Under the pieces are notes generated by a model. It did not search any database and was not told where the DNA came from. It saw only the letters and a program-made list of their open reading frames with translations. Source: Polycladomyces abyssicola (GTDB lineage Bacteria > Bacillota > Bacilli > Thermoactinomycetales > JIR-001). Taken from it: a stretch of 64,000 nt of DNA. A program made the translations under genes and the position numbers. This document shows positions 25,674-34,252 of the stretch, piece after piece. Each line of letters begins with the position of its first letter. Positions within the stretch are counted from its first letter, which is position 1. The stretch is from positions 2,158,001 to 2,222,000 of the forward strand of contig NZ_AP024601.1 in assembly GCF_018326425.1 (NCBI RefSeq), given 5' to 3'.

Positions 25674-26837
25674 CTATCTAGAACTGCTTGGTGCCGATGG
25701 CCGGGCGTCAACAGGTTCGGTTTGGAAATACAGATCCGCAAACGCACGGGCCAGCGCTTTGGTGGTACGAAAGACTTCAACAAAGTTGTTGTCCACCCCG
25801 CCGATTTCCACCAGAATACTCCGAGGAGACAAGGATTGGTTGTATTCGCCGTTGCCCGTGGCACGATTTTTGAGAAATACGCCTTTGGACAATCCCGGAT
25901 ACAAGGATTCCAGTTTGTTGTGCAGTTGACGTGCCAGCTTCAGATTTTTCTCCCAATCCTCATGTGCCGTACCGATGACGAACGAAATGCGGGCGTAGGG
26001 CTTCCCGTCGATTGTCGTGGTGGTTTTGTCCCTGCGTTGCGAATCCCGATGAATATCGATGAAGTATTGCAAATCCTGATTTTGATGCATCGCCGCCAGT
26101 ACCGTTTTACGGGAAGAGCGGTACAGTTTGGGGTGCGCTTCCTTATAATGCGCGGTGGAGACTTCCGCTCCGATTCCCAAGCGATCCAACTCCTCGCCCA
26201 AACGCTTGCCGACCATGATCACGTTTTTGTCCCAGTCATAAGCCATGTCGGGATCTTGCCGGCCCAACTCCGGCAAGTACGATTCGCTGAAATGTGTCTG
26301 GTAGATGAAGACACGCTTGACGGAAGGTGAAGGTGAAGGCTTATCCACACGATCTGACGGGATGCTGTTCTTTACCTTTTCGGATTGTCGCTCCAGTTCT
26401 TTGGCCAAATCCGGCGACGGTTCTGATTCGATTGGCACATCCGTGTATTTCACGCCTTGTCCGGCTACGACGATCTCGGTGTCAAACAAACTGAAACCGG
26501 GTAATTCCCGCCCGATAAACGTACGGGGGTCCTTTGGATCGATGCTGGTGGCCAGTTCAAAAAAGAGCCGGGACATCCGCCCATCGTCCTGCTTGTCACG
26601 CATCGTCGCCAAATATGGAATCTCTCTGCCCATCGCCCATAACAGCGTGTCGGCTGACAGGTGAGCGGTAAATCTGCCGAGATCGGAAGAGTGTGCGCTC
26701 CGTTCTGCCTCCAACATGGCGAAAGCGCCGGTAAAAATGAACACCAACGCTGTTCCCAGAATCAACAGGACAAATGATTGGCGTTCACGTGGTCCAGACA
26801 TGTTCAACGTAGCAAAACCCCGATAACGGTGGCGCAT
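25674..26837 (-). CDS. spoIIP: Stage II sporulation protein P
   Basis: 387 residues. A short cytoplasmic head and one TM segment (about 21-43) precede the outer-face SpoIIP amidase/endopeptidase domain (about 170-370) with HFSESYLPEL, FIDIHRDSQRR and SILVEIGGVDNN, which carry the expected metal-ligand His and Glu. It degrades septal peptidoglycan during engulfment with SpoIID and SpoIIM. GGGGGAGAGGA precedes the ATG. The gene lies downstream of gpr as in relatives. Confidence 0.95.
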   Translation of the reverse strand: MRHRYRGFATLNMSGPRERQSFVLLILGTALVFIFTGAFAMLEAERSAHSSDLGRFTAHLSADTLLWAMGREIPYLATMRDKQDDGRMSRLFFELATSIDPKDPRTFIGRELPGFSLFDTEIVVAGQGVKYTDVPIESEPSPDLAKELERQSEKVKNSIPSDRVDKPSPSPSVKRVFIYQTHFSESYLPELGRQDPDMAYDWDKNVIMVGKRLGEELDRLGIGAEVSTAHYKEAHPKLYRSSRKTVLAAMHQNQDLQYFIDIHRDSQRRDKTTTTIDGKPYARISFVIGTAHEDWEKNLKLARQLHNKLESLYPGLSKGVFLKNRATGNGEYNQSLSPRSILVEIGGVDNNFVEVFRTTKALARAFADLYFQTEPVDARPSAPSSSR

Positions 26838-26925
26838 TCCTCTCCCCCTCTATCATCCTTGTCTTATCCCAGGTATATGAAAGAAAGGGACAAGGTAGAA
26901 CCTATGAAAAATGAATTGAATTGAT

Positions 26926-26947
26926 AGAAAAACGGCTGTGTACCGTT
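26926..26947 (-). terminator. Short terminator after gpr
   Basis: AACGG/CCGTT stem (7-base loop) overlapping the last base of the gpr stop codon, then TTTTT on the minus strand. A 5-bp stem, so it may be leaky. Confidence 0.55.
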
Positions 26948-28074
26948 CAAGTTGTATGAGCCGAGACGTTATCGATGGTAACGGATTCGTGCAATGCGCA
27001 ATTGATTCCGTCCGCCACCAGTTTGCCGATATCGGAGATAAAATCGTCCACCTCTTTGGGGGTGACGATCAAGTTTTGTCCCAACGGTGAGAGCACTTCG
27101 TGAATCAACTGCCGTTTTTCCTCATCACTCAGCCCGCCGATCAATCCCAGAAAGCGGTTCTTGGCTGCCTCATCCACTTTCTGATTCTGCAACTCTTTCA
27201 AATCGGGTCGATTCAGCGGGTCAAGCGGGTTGGCCGGTTTTTTTTGGTTCATCTCGCGGTGAAGGTGCGACATCACCAGTTCGATCGTGTCATATGTAAT
27301 CGTCGCCGCATCCACCACTGTCGGTACCCCGATCGCGATCACAGGCACACCCAACGTGTCACGGTTCAATGCTTTCCGTTTGTTTCCCACACCAGAACCA
27401 GGATTGATGCCGCTATCCGCCACTTGGATCGTAGTGTTGACCCGCGTCAATGCCCTGGATGCCAACGAATCGACGGCGATGACAGCGTCCGGTTTCGTTT
27501 TTTCCACAAGACCACGCACTATTTCGCTGGTCTCGATCCCGGTTGTCCCCATCACCCCCGGCGAAATGGCGCTGACCGAACGGTACCCTTCCTCCACTTG
27601 TTCCGGCATCAGCTGAAACAGGTGGCGCGTAATCAGTGTGTGTTTCACGACAAACGGCCCCAGTGCATCGGCGGTCACGTTCCAGTTGCCCAACCCAACG
27701 ACCAAGATTTTGTCGTCTTCGGCAATTCCCGACTCTTCGAGAAAACGGGAAAATTCCCGGGAAAAATGGACGGCCACCCGATGTTGCAGTTCTGAGTCCT
27801 TGCTTCTGAGTCCCGGCACTTCCAACGTCAGATACGTACCCTGCTGTTTTCCCAGTGCACGGGCTCCCTCCTCGTTCTCCACCCAAATCCAGCTGGTTTT
27901 GATGCCATCCTCCTCGTATTCTTCCATTCGCACACCGGGGATTTCCCCTTCTTCGCGTCCTTTCAACGCTAAATCATGGGCTTCCCGCGCGAGGTCCGTA
28001 CGAATGGCCAAGGCACTCAAATCCAACATCGGCCGATCTTTCGCTTCGTCCCGTTTGTTGGTGTCATGCGCCAT
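26947..28074 (-). CDS. gpr: Germination protease GPR
   Basis: 375 residues from ATG 28074 ([12 protein letters not shown]); AGGAG lies 12 bases upstream and a TTG abutting the site is less likely. GPR family blocks: propeptide and N-terminal helix, [38 protein letters not shown] and [12 protein letters not shown]. It is made as a zymogen in the forespore and degrades SASPs at germination; the SASP encoded at 3624-3815 has its EIA cut site. Divergent from rpsT as in B. subtilis. Confidence 0.96.
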   Translation of the reverse strand: MAHDTNKRDEAKDRPMLDLSALAIRTDLAREAHDLALKGREEGEIPGVRMEEYEEDGIKTSWIWVENEEGARALGKQQGTYLTLEVPGLRSKDSELQHRVAVHFSREFSRFLEESGIAEDDKILVVGLGNWNVTADALGPFVVKHTLITRHLFQLMPEQVEEGYRSVSAISPGVMGTTGIETSEIVRGLVEKTKPDAVIAVDSLASRALTRVNTTIQVADSGINPGSGVGNKRKALNRDTLGVPVIAIGVPTVVDAATITYDTIELVMSHLHREMNQKKPANPLDPLNRPDLKELQNQKVDEAAKNRFLGLIGGLSDEEKRQLIHEVLSPLGQNLIVTPKEVDDFISDIGKLVADGINCALHESVTIDNVSAHTT

Positions 28075-28108
28075 GTCGATAACCAACTCCTCTCGCTCAG
28101 ATACATCC

Positions 28109-28139
28109 TATTTTTGCCACACATTCCCCCTCATTATTC
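28109..28139 (-). promoter_or_regulatory. Candidate forespore (sigma-F/sigma-G) promoter of gpr
   Basis: GAATA (28139-28135), 16-base spacer and GGCAAAAATA (28118-28109) on the minus strand. The -10 fits the sigma-F pattern GGNNANANTR at every position. B. subtilis gpr is read by sigma-F and sigma-G. Confidence 0.6.
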
Positions 28140-28144
28140 CAAGC

Positions 28145-28173
28145 TTGCAATTTGCCCATTGCCGTGCTACAAT
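28145..28173 (+). promoter_or_regulatory. Sigma-A promoter of rpsT
   Basis: TTGCAA (28145-28150), 17-base spacer, TACAAT (28168-28173), 55 bases before the rpsT start. Confidence 0.7.
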
Positions 28174-28227
28174 TTAGCATGTTGCACGCTAAGGGACGCA
28201 ATGGTGGTATCTGCAGGAGGTGAAATC

Positions 28228-28494
28228 ATGGCGAACATCAAATCTGCGATCAAACGGGCGAAAACCAACGAAAAACGCCGGATGCATCGCGCAGCCCAAA
28301 AATCCGCCATCCGTACGGCCATCAAAAAATTCTTGGCTGCAGTGGAGGCCAAGGATAAAGAACAAGCGGCCGTTCTGTTGCGCGAAGCTTCCCGGAAATT
28401 GGACAAAGGCGTCACCAAAGGCCTTCTCCATAAAAATGCCGCAGCTCGGAAGAAATCCCGCTTGGCTCAAAAATTGAACGCCCTGAACGGTTAA
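28228..28494 (+). CDS. rpsT: 30S ribosomal protein S20
   Basis: 88 residues from ATG 28228 behind [30 protein letters not shown] and the basic helical remainder are bS20. It binds 16S rRNA early in assembly. Monocistronic, with its own promoter and terminator. In B. subtilis it is next to holA; here about 7 kb of other genes intervene. Confidence 0.97.
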   Translation: MANIKSAIKRAKTNEKRRMHRAAQKSAIRTAIKKFLAAVEAKDKEQAAVLLREASRKLDKGVTKGLLHKNAAARKKSRLAQKLNALNG

Positions 28495-28499
28495 TCGGA

Positions 28500-28526
28500 C
28501 GACCCCACGCAGGGTCGGCTTTTATT
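28500..28526 (+). terminator. Terminator of rpsT
   Basis: CGACCC/GGGTCG stem, 6-base loop, then GCTTTTATTATT. Confidence 0.8.
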
Positions 28527-28557
28527 ATTGATCATAACTGGACATAGACATAATAGA

Positions 28558-28582
28558 AGGTCCGGGCAATCTGCCCGGACCT
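28558..28582. terminator. Hairpin between rpsT and trpS, probable trpS terminator
   Basis: A perfect 11-bp stem AGGTCCGGGCA/TGCCCGGACCT with a 3-base loop between converging genes. The T stretches on either side are short. Confidence 0.6.
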
Positions 28583-28656
28583 TTATGTTCAGGATCCCGG
28601 TATTCTTCTCTTGGTTCCGCCTACAATCCCCTGCAAGGACGGTACGTACATTTGCA

Positions 28657-29649
28657 TTACCGGCCAAACGGCGGTACCAACCCCATCGCTTCCTTCATCC
28701 TGGCCAGTGTTTCATCCGCGATGGCACTTGCTTTTTCCGCACCTTCAGCCAGTACGCGTTCCACTTCCCCCGATTGCCGCAGTTCGTGATAACGCTCACG
28801 GATCGGTGTGAGATGTTCCACCACTGCTTCGGCCACTTCTTTCTTCAACTGCCCGTATCCTTTTCCTTCAAAATGCTGGACGGTTTCCTCGATCGTCTGT
28901 CCCGTGATCAGGCTGTAAATGACCAACAGATTGCTGATCCCTGGCTTGCTCTCCGGATCATAGGCGATACAGTTCTCCGAATCGGTCACCGCTCGTTTGA
29001 TCTTCTTCACGATCACATCCGGCTCATCCAGAAGCGCAATGTAGTTGGCTTCACTTCCTGCACTTTTGCTCATCTTTTTCACCGGATTGTCCAATCCCAT
29101 GATACGCGCACCGATCTTCCCGATCAGCGGTTCCGGCAGTGTCAGCACTTTCCCGTACCGGTTGTTAAACCGCTCGGCCAAGTCGCGCGCCAATTCCAGG
29201 TGCTGTTTCTGGTCTTCCCCCACCGGAACGGCATCCGCTTGGTACAGAACGATGTCCGCTGCCTGCAGAACCGGGTAGGTGTACAAACCAACAACCACGC
29301 CATCGGACCCCTGGCTTTTTTCCTTAAATTGCGTCATGCGGTTCAACTCACCCATACGGGCTACGCATTGCAACAACCAACCTGCTTCCGTGTGCGCCCG
29401 AACATGGGATTGTACGAACAGTGTCGCCTTTTTTGGATCCAAGCCGGCCGCCAGATACAGCGTCGCCACTTCCAATGTCTTCTCCCGCAATTCATCGGGA
29501 TCACGCGGCACGGTCAATGCATGAAGATCAACCACACAGTAGAAGCATTCGGCCTCATCCTGCAATTCCACAAACCGCTTCAACGCACCGAGATAATTGC
29601 CCAGATGCAGATTTCCCGTCGGTTGAATGCCAGACAACATCCGTTTCAT
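28657..29649 (-). CDS. trpS: Tryptophanyl-tRNA synthetase
   Basis: 330 residues from ATG 29649 (MKRMLSGIQPTGNLHLGNY), GGAG 12 bases upstream; the same length as the B. subtilis enzyme. Class I marks: HLGN for HIGH, and KKMSKSAGS. It charges tRNA-Trp. A tryptophan T-box lies directly upstream. In-frame codons further upstream belong to the leader. Confidence 0.97.
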   Translation of the reverse strand: MKRMLSGIQPTGNLHLGNYLGALKRFVELQDEAECFYCVVDLHALTVPRDPDELREKTLEVATLYLAAGLDPKKATLFVQSHVRAHTEAGWLLQCVARMGELNRMTQFKEKSQGSDGVVVGLYTYPVLQAADIVLYQADAVPVGEDQKQHLELARDLAERFNNRYGKVLTLPEPLIGKIGARIMGLDNPVKKMSKSAGSEANYIALLDEPDVIVKKIKRAVTDSENCIAYDPESKPGISNLLVIYSLITGQTIEETVQHFEGKGYGQLKKEVAEAVVEHLTPIRERYHELRQSGEVERVLAEGAEKASAIADETLARMKEAMGLVPPFGR

Positions 29650-29675
29650 GTCCGATTCACGCTCCTTTTTTCCAA

Positions 29676-29900
29676 AATAAAAAACCCCATCCCCATAGGG
29701 ACGAGGCATTCCTCGCGGTACCACCCTGCTTCGCCGAATATCGGCGCACTTGATTGCCATAACGGTTTGCGACCGGTTCCGCCTACTCGGACGATTGAGT
29801 ATCCTTTCGGGAAACGGCTCCGAAGCCCATTCACGCGGAAGCCCGGTTGACTCGCACCCACCGTCAACTCTCTGAACGGGCCGGTCCGCGCTACTCTTCT
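29676..29900 (-). ncRNA. Tryptophan T-box leader of trpS
   Basis: The minus strand carries the T-box sequence AGGGTGGTACCGCG (29727-29714), followed by a terminator hairpin (about 29706-29685) and TTTTTTATTTT. In Stem I the specifier is UGG (29829-29827), in the context UGAA-UGG-GC, which matches the UGAA-CUC-GC context of the leuS T-box in this window. Uncharged tRNA-Trp would favour antitermination. The 5' limit is approximate. Confidence 0.93.
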
Positions 29901-30001
29901 TCTTCTTCGCCTTTGTCAGTATCCGATTGTCCGTTTTGCGTCCGACGCTCACTTTCATCCCAACCCTGAAGGGCTGAGCTTTCCCGCTCACTCATGATAA
30001 C

Positions 30002-30030
30002 AAGATAACAAGAAATGGCGACGGATGCAA
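30002..30030 (-). promoter_or_regulatory. Sigma-A promoter of the trpS T-box leader
   Basis: TTGCAT (30030-30025), 17-base spacer, TATCTT (30007-30002) on the minus strand, about 100 bases before Stem I. Confidence 0.55.
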
Positions 30031-30047
30031 CCTGACTTACCGAAATA

Positions 30048-30076
30048 TTTACAAACCCAGACTGGTATGTTACGAT
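30048..30076 (+). promoter_or_regulatory. Sigma-A promoter of the ccdC-like gene
   Basis: TTTACA (30048-30053), 17-base spacer, TACGAT (30071-30076), about 25 bases before the start codon; divergent from the trpS promoter. Confidence 0.55.
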
Positions 30077-30103
30077 TTCGGTGTTCAAGTAGGAGGGTTG
30101 ACC

Positions 30104-30610
30104 ATGCAAGCCTTCGGAGTGAAACCACTGCACATCGCGGCCACGCTGGGATCACTCATCATGGCCCTTACCATCGTTGTGATCCGGTTGCGTGCAACCA
30201 AGAAACCGACATCGGCCAAAAAGATCATACTGCCACCGATCGCCATGAGTACGGGGTTTCTGATGTTCCTCTACCCGCCGACCCGTATCCCCGTTTCCTG
30301 GGGAATCATCGCTTTTCTCGCCGGCGCTGTGTTTTTCTCCTACCCGCTGATCCGCACATCCCATTTTCACGTCGTTGGCGGTGATATCTATCTGAAGCGA
30401 TCCAAAGCGTTCATCTTCATCCTGCTCGGGCTGCTGGTCTTGCGTCTTGGCTTGCACACCTACGTGGAAGAACACATTTCCATTCCGCAGACGGGTGGGG
30501 TCTTCTTTATCCTCGCCTTCGGCATGATCCTGCCGTGGCGAGTGACAATGTATCTTCAGTATCGGCGATTACTGAAGCGAATTAAGACTGAATCGCATCA
30601 TGCAGACTGA
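30104..30610 (+). CDS. CcdC-family (DUF1453) membrane protein
   Basis: 168 residues from ATG 30104 with AGGAGGG 6 bases upstream. About five hydrophobic segments: HIAATLGSLIMALTIVVI, then KKIILPPIAMSTGFLMFLYP, WGIIAFLAGAVFFS, AFIFILLGLLVLRLGL and GVFFILAFGMILPW. The PPIAMSTGFLMFLYP block is typical of CcdC/DUF1453. B. subtilis ccdC sits beside ccdA (cytochrome c maturation) but is dispensable; no ccdA is near here, so the function is open. Own promoter and terminator. Confidence 0.8.
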   Translation: MQAFGVKPLHIAATLGSLIMALTIVVIRLRATKKPTSAKKIILPPIAMSTGFLMFLYPPTRIPVSWGIIAFLAGAVFFSYPLIRTSHFHVVGGDIYLKRSKAFIFILLGLLVLRLGLHTYVEEHISIPQTGGVFFILAFGMILPWRVTMYLQYRRLLKRIKTESHHAD

Positions 30611-30640
30611 GAGATGTGGAAACGGTTTATTCATAATCAG

Positions 30641-30666
30641 AGAGCCAGCCGGCTCTTTTTTTATTT
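30641..30666 (+). terminator. Terminator of the ccdC-like gene
   Basis: AGAGCC/GGCTCT stem, 4-base loop, then TTTTTTT. Confidence 0.88.
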
Positions 30667-30837
30667 TGCGCTTTCCGAGTCTTCGCTCGGTTGAGCTTGA
30701 CATTCACTTGGGGAGCATTGCTGCCTAACGGAATGGCCATAGCCCCGATTTTTATTTTTTTAAAAATAGTTCAATAGTCCCAAGGAATCGTTTCCACCGC
30801 GCAAGAAAGATATCCCTAAAAAGAGGAGGGATGCCAT

Positions 30838-32344
30838 TTGAAAAAAACAAGGTTACTGTCCGTACTCACCACAACCGTTTTCCTATTGGCGGGGACCGTT
30901 AGTTGGCCGCTGTCTCCTGCCGTCACACACGCACAACCTGCGACGGACCCGGCGGACATCCCCGGTGTCTATCAACCGGCCAATCCGCACCCGCATGTGA
31001 AGGCGGTGCCCCGGACGAAGTCATCCGCCCACCGGAATGACCGCCTGCTCGGTCCCGCCCGCCCTCATTACCGGATGAACGTCACCTATGATGCCAACCG
31101 TCATACGATCACCGGAACGATGAACGTGACGTTTGGCAACAATCTCGGTTTTACGCTCCATGACCTGTATTTCAATGTGTGGGCCAACGCGCGGGATTTC
31201 ACGGAAGCTGGCGGAGGAACACAGATCCAATCCGTCAAGGTAAACGGAAATCCGACCGCATTTTCCTTAAGCGAAACCGCGCTTCACATCACCGGCCTCA
31301 ACTTGGCCCCCAACAGTCGACCGGAAGTGCAAATCGCTTTTTACCGTCAAAGTGCCTGAACTGCAGGACCGTTTCGGATGGCATGGCACCACCGTTTCTC
31401 TCGGCAACTGGTTCCCCATCCTGGCCGTGTACGATGAAGAGGGCTGGAACACCGATCCCTATTTCCCTTACGGAGAATCGTTCTATTCGTTAACCGGGGA
31501 TTTTGACGTCCTGTTCACCACCGACCGCAGCCAGGTGGTGGCGGCGACCGGCACGCAAGTCGGCAAAACCATCTTCCACAAAGACTTGGCCACTTACCAT
31601 TTCCGAGCTCAAAATGTCCGCGACTTTGCGATGGAGTTGGACCCGAACTACCATGTCCGGCAGACATCGGTCGGCGATGTGAAAATCAACGTGTACTATA
31701 CCGACCGGCAAGCCAAGTATGCCGACGCGATGTTGGAGGCAGGACGCGGTAGCATCGCCCTGTTCAGTGAAAAGTTCGGAAAGTACCCGTGGCCGGAGTT
31801 GGACATTGTCAGCATGGAAGGATGGTTTGGCGGGATGGAATATCCCCAACTGATCATGATGAGCCTCAACGACAACCGTACCCAGGAGTGGGTGAAGTCA
31901 GTAACGGCACATGAAATCGGCCATCAGTGGTTCTATGGCATCATCGGCAATAACGAATATGATGAGCCGTGGCTGGACGAATCATTTGCCACCTTCGCCG
32001 CAGCGCTATACATGAATGATTTGAACGGGTTGACAACGGAACCGACGAAGGAGGAATACTATCACGTTTCCTCCCCCGTTTCCACATTCACCCAGCATGC
32101 AAATGAGGGTGGGATCAATGCGTACCGCCAGATGATCTACGGATACGGCTCCCGCACGTTGAACGAATTGCGGATGGAGCTGGGTGACGATACCTTCTAC
32201 CGTGCCATGCACGCCTGGTTCCAGGCCAAGAAGTTCGGTGTAGCCACCACGCGGGACTTCATCCGGATCATGCAGCAAACCAGCGGGCGGGATCTGCACG
32301 ATTTCTTCGTCAGCCACCGTGTGTATGTCAACGACCAAGAGTGA
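30838..32344 (+). pseudogene. Secreted M1-family zinc metallopeptidase with a +1 frameshift
   Basis: Two adjoining frames encode one protein. Frame 1 (30838-31359, TTG start, GGAGGG 7 bases upstream) gives a signal peptide (MKKTRLLSVLTTTVFLLAG) and the N-terminal beta domain. The continuation in the +1 frame (to 32344) gives the rest, including GGMEYP (GAMEN-type), HEIGHQW and DEPWLDE, which form the HExxH-x18-E zinc site. The shift falls at a run of five T (31338-31342); removing one T reads smoothly as QIAFTVKVPELQDRFG. Everything else looks intact. It may be a sequencing error, a recent mutation or programmed frameshifting. If functional, it is an exported aminopeptidase of about 500 residues. 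Confidence 0.85.
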
Positions 32345-32375
32345 GCGAAAAGGGGAGTTATGGAAGTAACCATAC

Positions 32376-32397
32376 GGCCGCTCAGCTCGGAGCGGCC
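32376..32397. terminator. Hairpin between the M1 peptidase and nitronate monooxygenase genes
   Basis: A perfect 8-bp stem GGCCGCTC/GAGCGGCC with a 6-base loop between converging genes. The T run is weak on both strands. Confidence 0.45.
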
Positions 32398-32422
32398 ATT
32401 ATGATAAACCTTCACGCACTCC

Positions 32423-33490
32423 CTACGTCAACCGACTAACCGCTTTCTCCGTTTCCTTGACCAATACCTGTATCAACGCTTCTGCCGTCATCTCCCGACT
32501 CAGTCGGGTGCCTTGTCCCGCCCACATCGACAGGAATTCGGATCGTCCCTGCTTGCCCGCCGCTTGCCGGATTTCCCGGGTCAACGCATTTTGTACCGGA
32601 TAATCGGGTAGTTCGACATCCGCCATCTCCTCAATGAACCGGTTGCGGATACCTCGTGCAGGCTTGCCGGAGAAAGCACGCGTCAGAGTCGTACTCTCAT
32701 CGGTCGCGGACAACACCGCTTGCTGGTGCAACGGATGGGCGCCGCTCTCGCGGCAGGTCAAAAACGCCGTTCCCAATTGCACGCCTTGCGCTCCCAACGT
32801 CAAGGCCGCGGAAATTCCCCGGCCGTCCATGATGCCGCCTGCGGCAATCACCGGGATGCGGACGGCGTCCACCATCGCCGGGATCAACGCCATCCCGCCG
32901 ATCAACGCTTCATCAAACCGGCTCAAAAACGTTCCCCGATGGCCGCCCGCCTCAAACGCCTGGGCCACCACCATATCCACACCGCTCTCTTCCAATGTGA
33001 CCGCTTCACGCACGGTTGTCGCCGTGCCAATCACCACGACATCGCGTCCCTTCAAAGCTTGCATCCATTCGGCCCCCAACTTGCCAAACGTAAAACTGAG
33101 TACGGGGACCCGTTCTTCCAACACCACTTCCATCTGTTCCTCAAACGCCGGAGCGAACTGTTTGGGAAATTGTGGTTCTGATGATAACCCCAGTTCTTTT
33201 CGATAGCGACGCATTCTCTCCTGAACACGGGAAATCCGTTCCTCCGACACTTCATAAGGTTCCGGGACGAACAGATTGACGGCAAACGGGCGGTCGGTCA
33301 ACCGACGCACAGTGCGAACGGCATCCCGCAACTGCTCGCCCGTCCAGTAACCGGCCCCCAACGTTCCCAGTCCTCCCGCCTCCGAAACCGCCGCGGCCAA
33401 CTCCGGCGATGCGGGACCACCCGCCATTCCCGCCTGGATGATGGGATATTGCACACCCAACTTGCGTGTGACTTCGGTCTCCGACCACAT
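32423..33490 (-). CDS. Nitronate monooxygenase (NPD family)
   Basis: 355 residues; GGGAGG precedes the ATG. An FMN TIM barrel: N-terminal YPIIQAGMAGGPASPELAAAV, AQAFEAGGHRGTF (conserved His near the flavin), VIAAGGIMDGRG and LGAQGVQLGTAFL. The family oxidises propionate 3-nitronate and related nitronates. Close relatives include FabK-like enoyl reductases, but the AGGHRG motif favours nitronate monooxygenase. Alone on the minus strand after DUF523 and its terminator. Confidence 0.88.
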   Translation of the reverse strand: MWSETEVTRKLGVQYPIIQAGMAGGPASPELAAAVSEAGGLGTLGAGYWTGEQLRDAVRTVRRLTDRPFAVNLFVPEPYEVSEERISRVQERMRRYRKELGLSSEPQFPKQFAPAFEEQMEVVLEERVPVLSFTFGKLGAEWMQALKGRDVVVIGTATTVREAVTLEESGVDMVVAQAFEAGGHRGTFLSRFDEALIGGMALIPAMVDAVRIPVIAAGGIMDGRGISAALTLGAQGVQLGTAFLTCRESGAHPLHQQAVLSATDESTTLTRAFSGKPARGIRNRFIEEMADVELPDYPVQNALTREIRQAAGKQGRSEFLSMWAGQGTRLSREMTAEALIQVLVKETEKAVSRLT

Positions 33491-33547
33491 GGACCTCCCT
33501 CTCCCCTTTGTTGGTATTGACGTTCATTTTCATCATAGCAATAGATT

Positions 33548-33580
33548 CAAAAAATAAAAAACAAGGGAAAATCTTCCCCT
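33548..33580 (-). terminator. Terminator after the DUF523 gene
   Basis: AGGGGAA/TTCCCTT stem (one G-T pair, 4-base loop) followed on the minus strand by GTTTTTTATTTTTT. Confidence 0.8.
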
Positions 33581-33610
33581 CTCTTCTGAATCGCGACGTA
33601 CAGTACGGGT

Positions 33611-34108
33611 TTAATCTTGCGGATCCTTTTCTCCTTCCCATGTTTCTTCCGACACGACTTCGATGCCGTGCCTTCGCAACAATGCGGCAGTTACCCCCAT
33701 TCCTGCCTTCAATGTTTTGCTGAATGTCCCGTCGTAAATGGCACAACTGCCGCATGACGGGCTCCGCTCCTTCAAAATCGCTTTTTTGGCACCGATCGCT
33801 TTTGCCATGGCCAATGCTTCCCGTGCACCGGCCAGGAATGCTTCTGTCACATCATTCCCTTGGTTATCCACGACACGAGCCCGGCCGTCCAGCACATCGT
33901 CTCCGTCACCACCGACGATCTCCGCCGGATTGCGTGGGGTGGGCAGACCACCCATCTGTTCGGGACAAACGGGAATCGCCCGCCCTTTCCGAACCAGCCG
34001 CTGGATGGCATCGATCCGGTTGTGCCTTTGGTCAAAACGGCAGTGAATCCCGGCGAAACAAGCGCTGACGATCATCGGGGAAGTTTTCTCCCGATCTTTT
34101 TGCCCCAT
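33611..34108 (-). CDS. DUF523 family protein
   Basis: 165 residues from ATG 34108 with AGGAGG 8 bases upstream; upstream in-frame codons are untranslated. Family marks: IVSACFAGIHCRFDQ, the CPEQMGGLPTPR box, and ERSPSCGSCAIYDGTF. Three conserved Cys clusters suggest metal or sulfur chemistry, but no function is established. Some relatives are fused to DUF1722. Divergent from the FAD oxidoreductase gene. Confidence 0.88.
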   Translation of the reverse strand: MGQKDREKTSPMIVSACFAGIHCRFDQRHNRIDAIQRLVRKGRAIPVCPEQMGGLPTPRNPAEIVGGDGDDVLDGRARVVDNQGNDVTEAFLAGAREALAMAKAIGAKKAILKERSPSCGSCAIYDGTFSKTLKAGMGVTAALLRRHGIEVVSEETWEGEKDPQD

Positions 34109-34182
34109 CTCCTTCACCTCCTGAAACAAAAACAAAACTTTCAGACACCCATTATCCCCTACGCGATGGGGTGGCAATTTTG

Positions 34183-34191
34183 TTACAATAA
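34183..34191 (+). promoter_or_regulatory. Possible extended -10 promoter of the FAD oxidoreductase gene
   Basis: TGTTACAAT fits an extended -10 (TGN plus TACAAT) about 60 bases before the start; I see no good -35. Confidence 0.4.
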
Positions 34192-34252
34192 TCTATGGAA
34201 TACAAGAAAACGCTTTATCTTCAGTGGCAATCAGAATAGGAGTGTGTCATCC

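Noticed and set aside
26838-26925. Sigma-E promoter for spoIIP
   Set aside because: A CATATAC-like -10 exists, but the only -35 candidate is about 21 bases away.
33860-34252. N-terminal extension of the FAD oxidoreductase frame by about 130 codons
   Set aside because: It runs antisense through the DUF523 gene; the GTG at 34253 has a ribosome site and begins the expected Rossmann motif.
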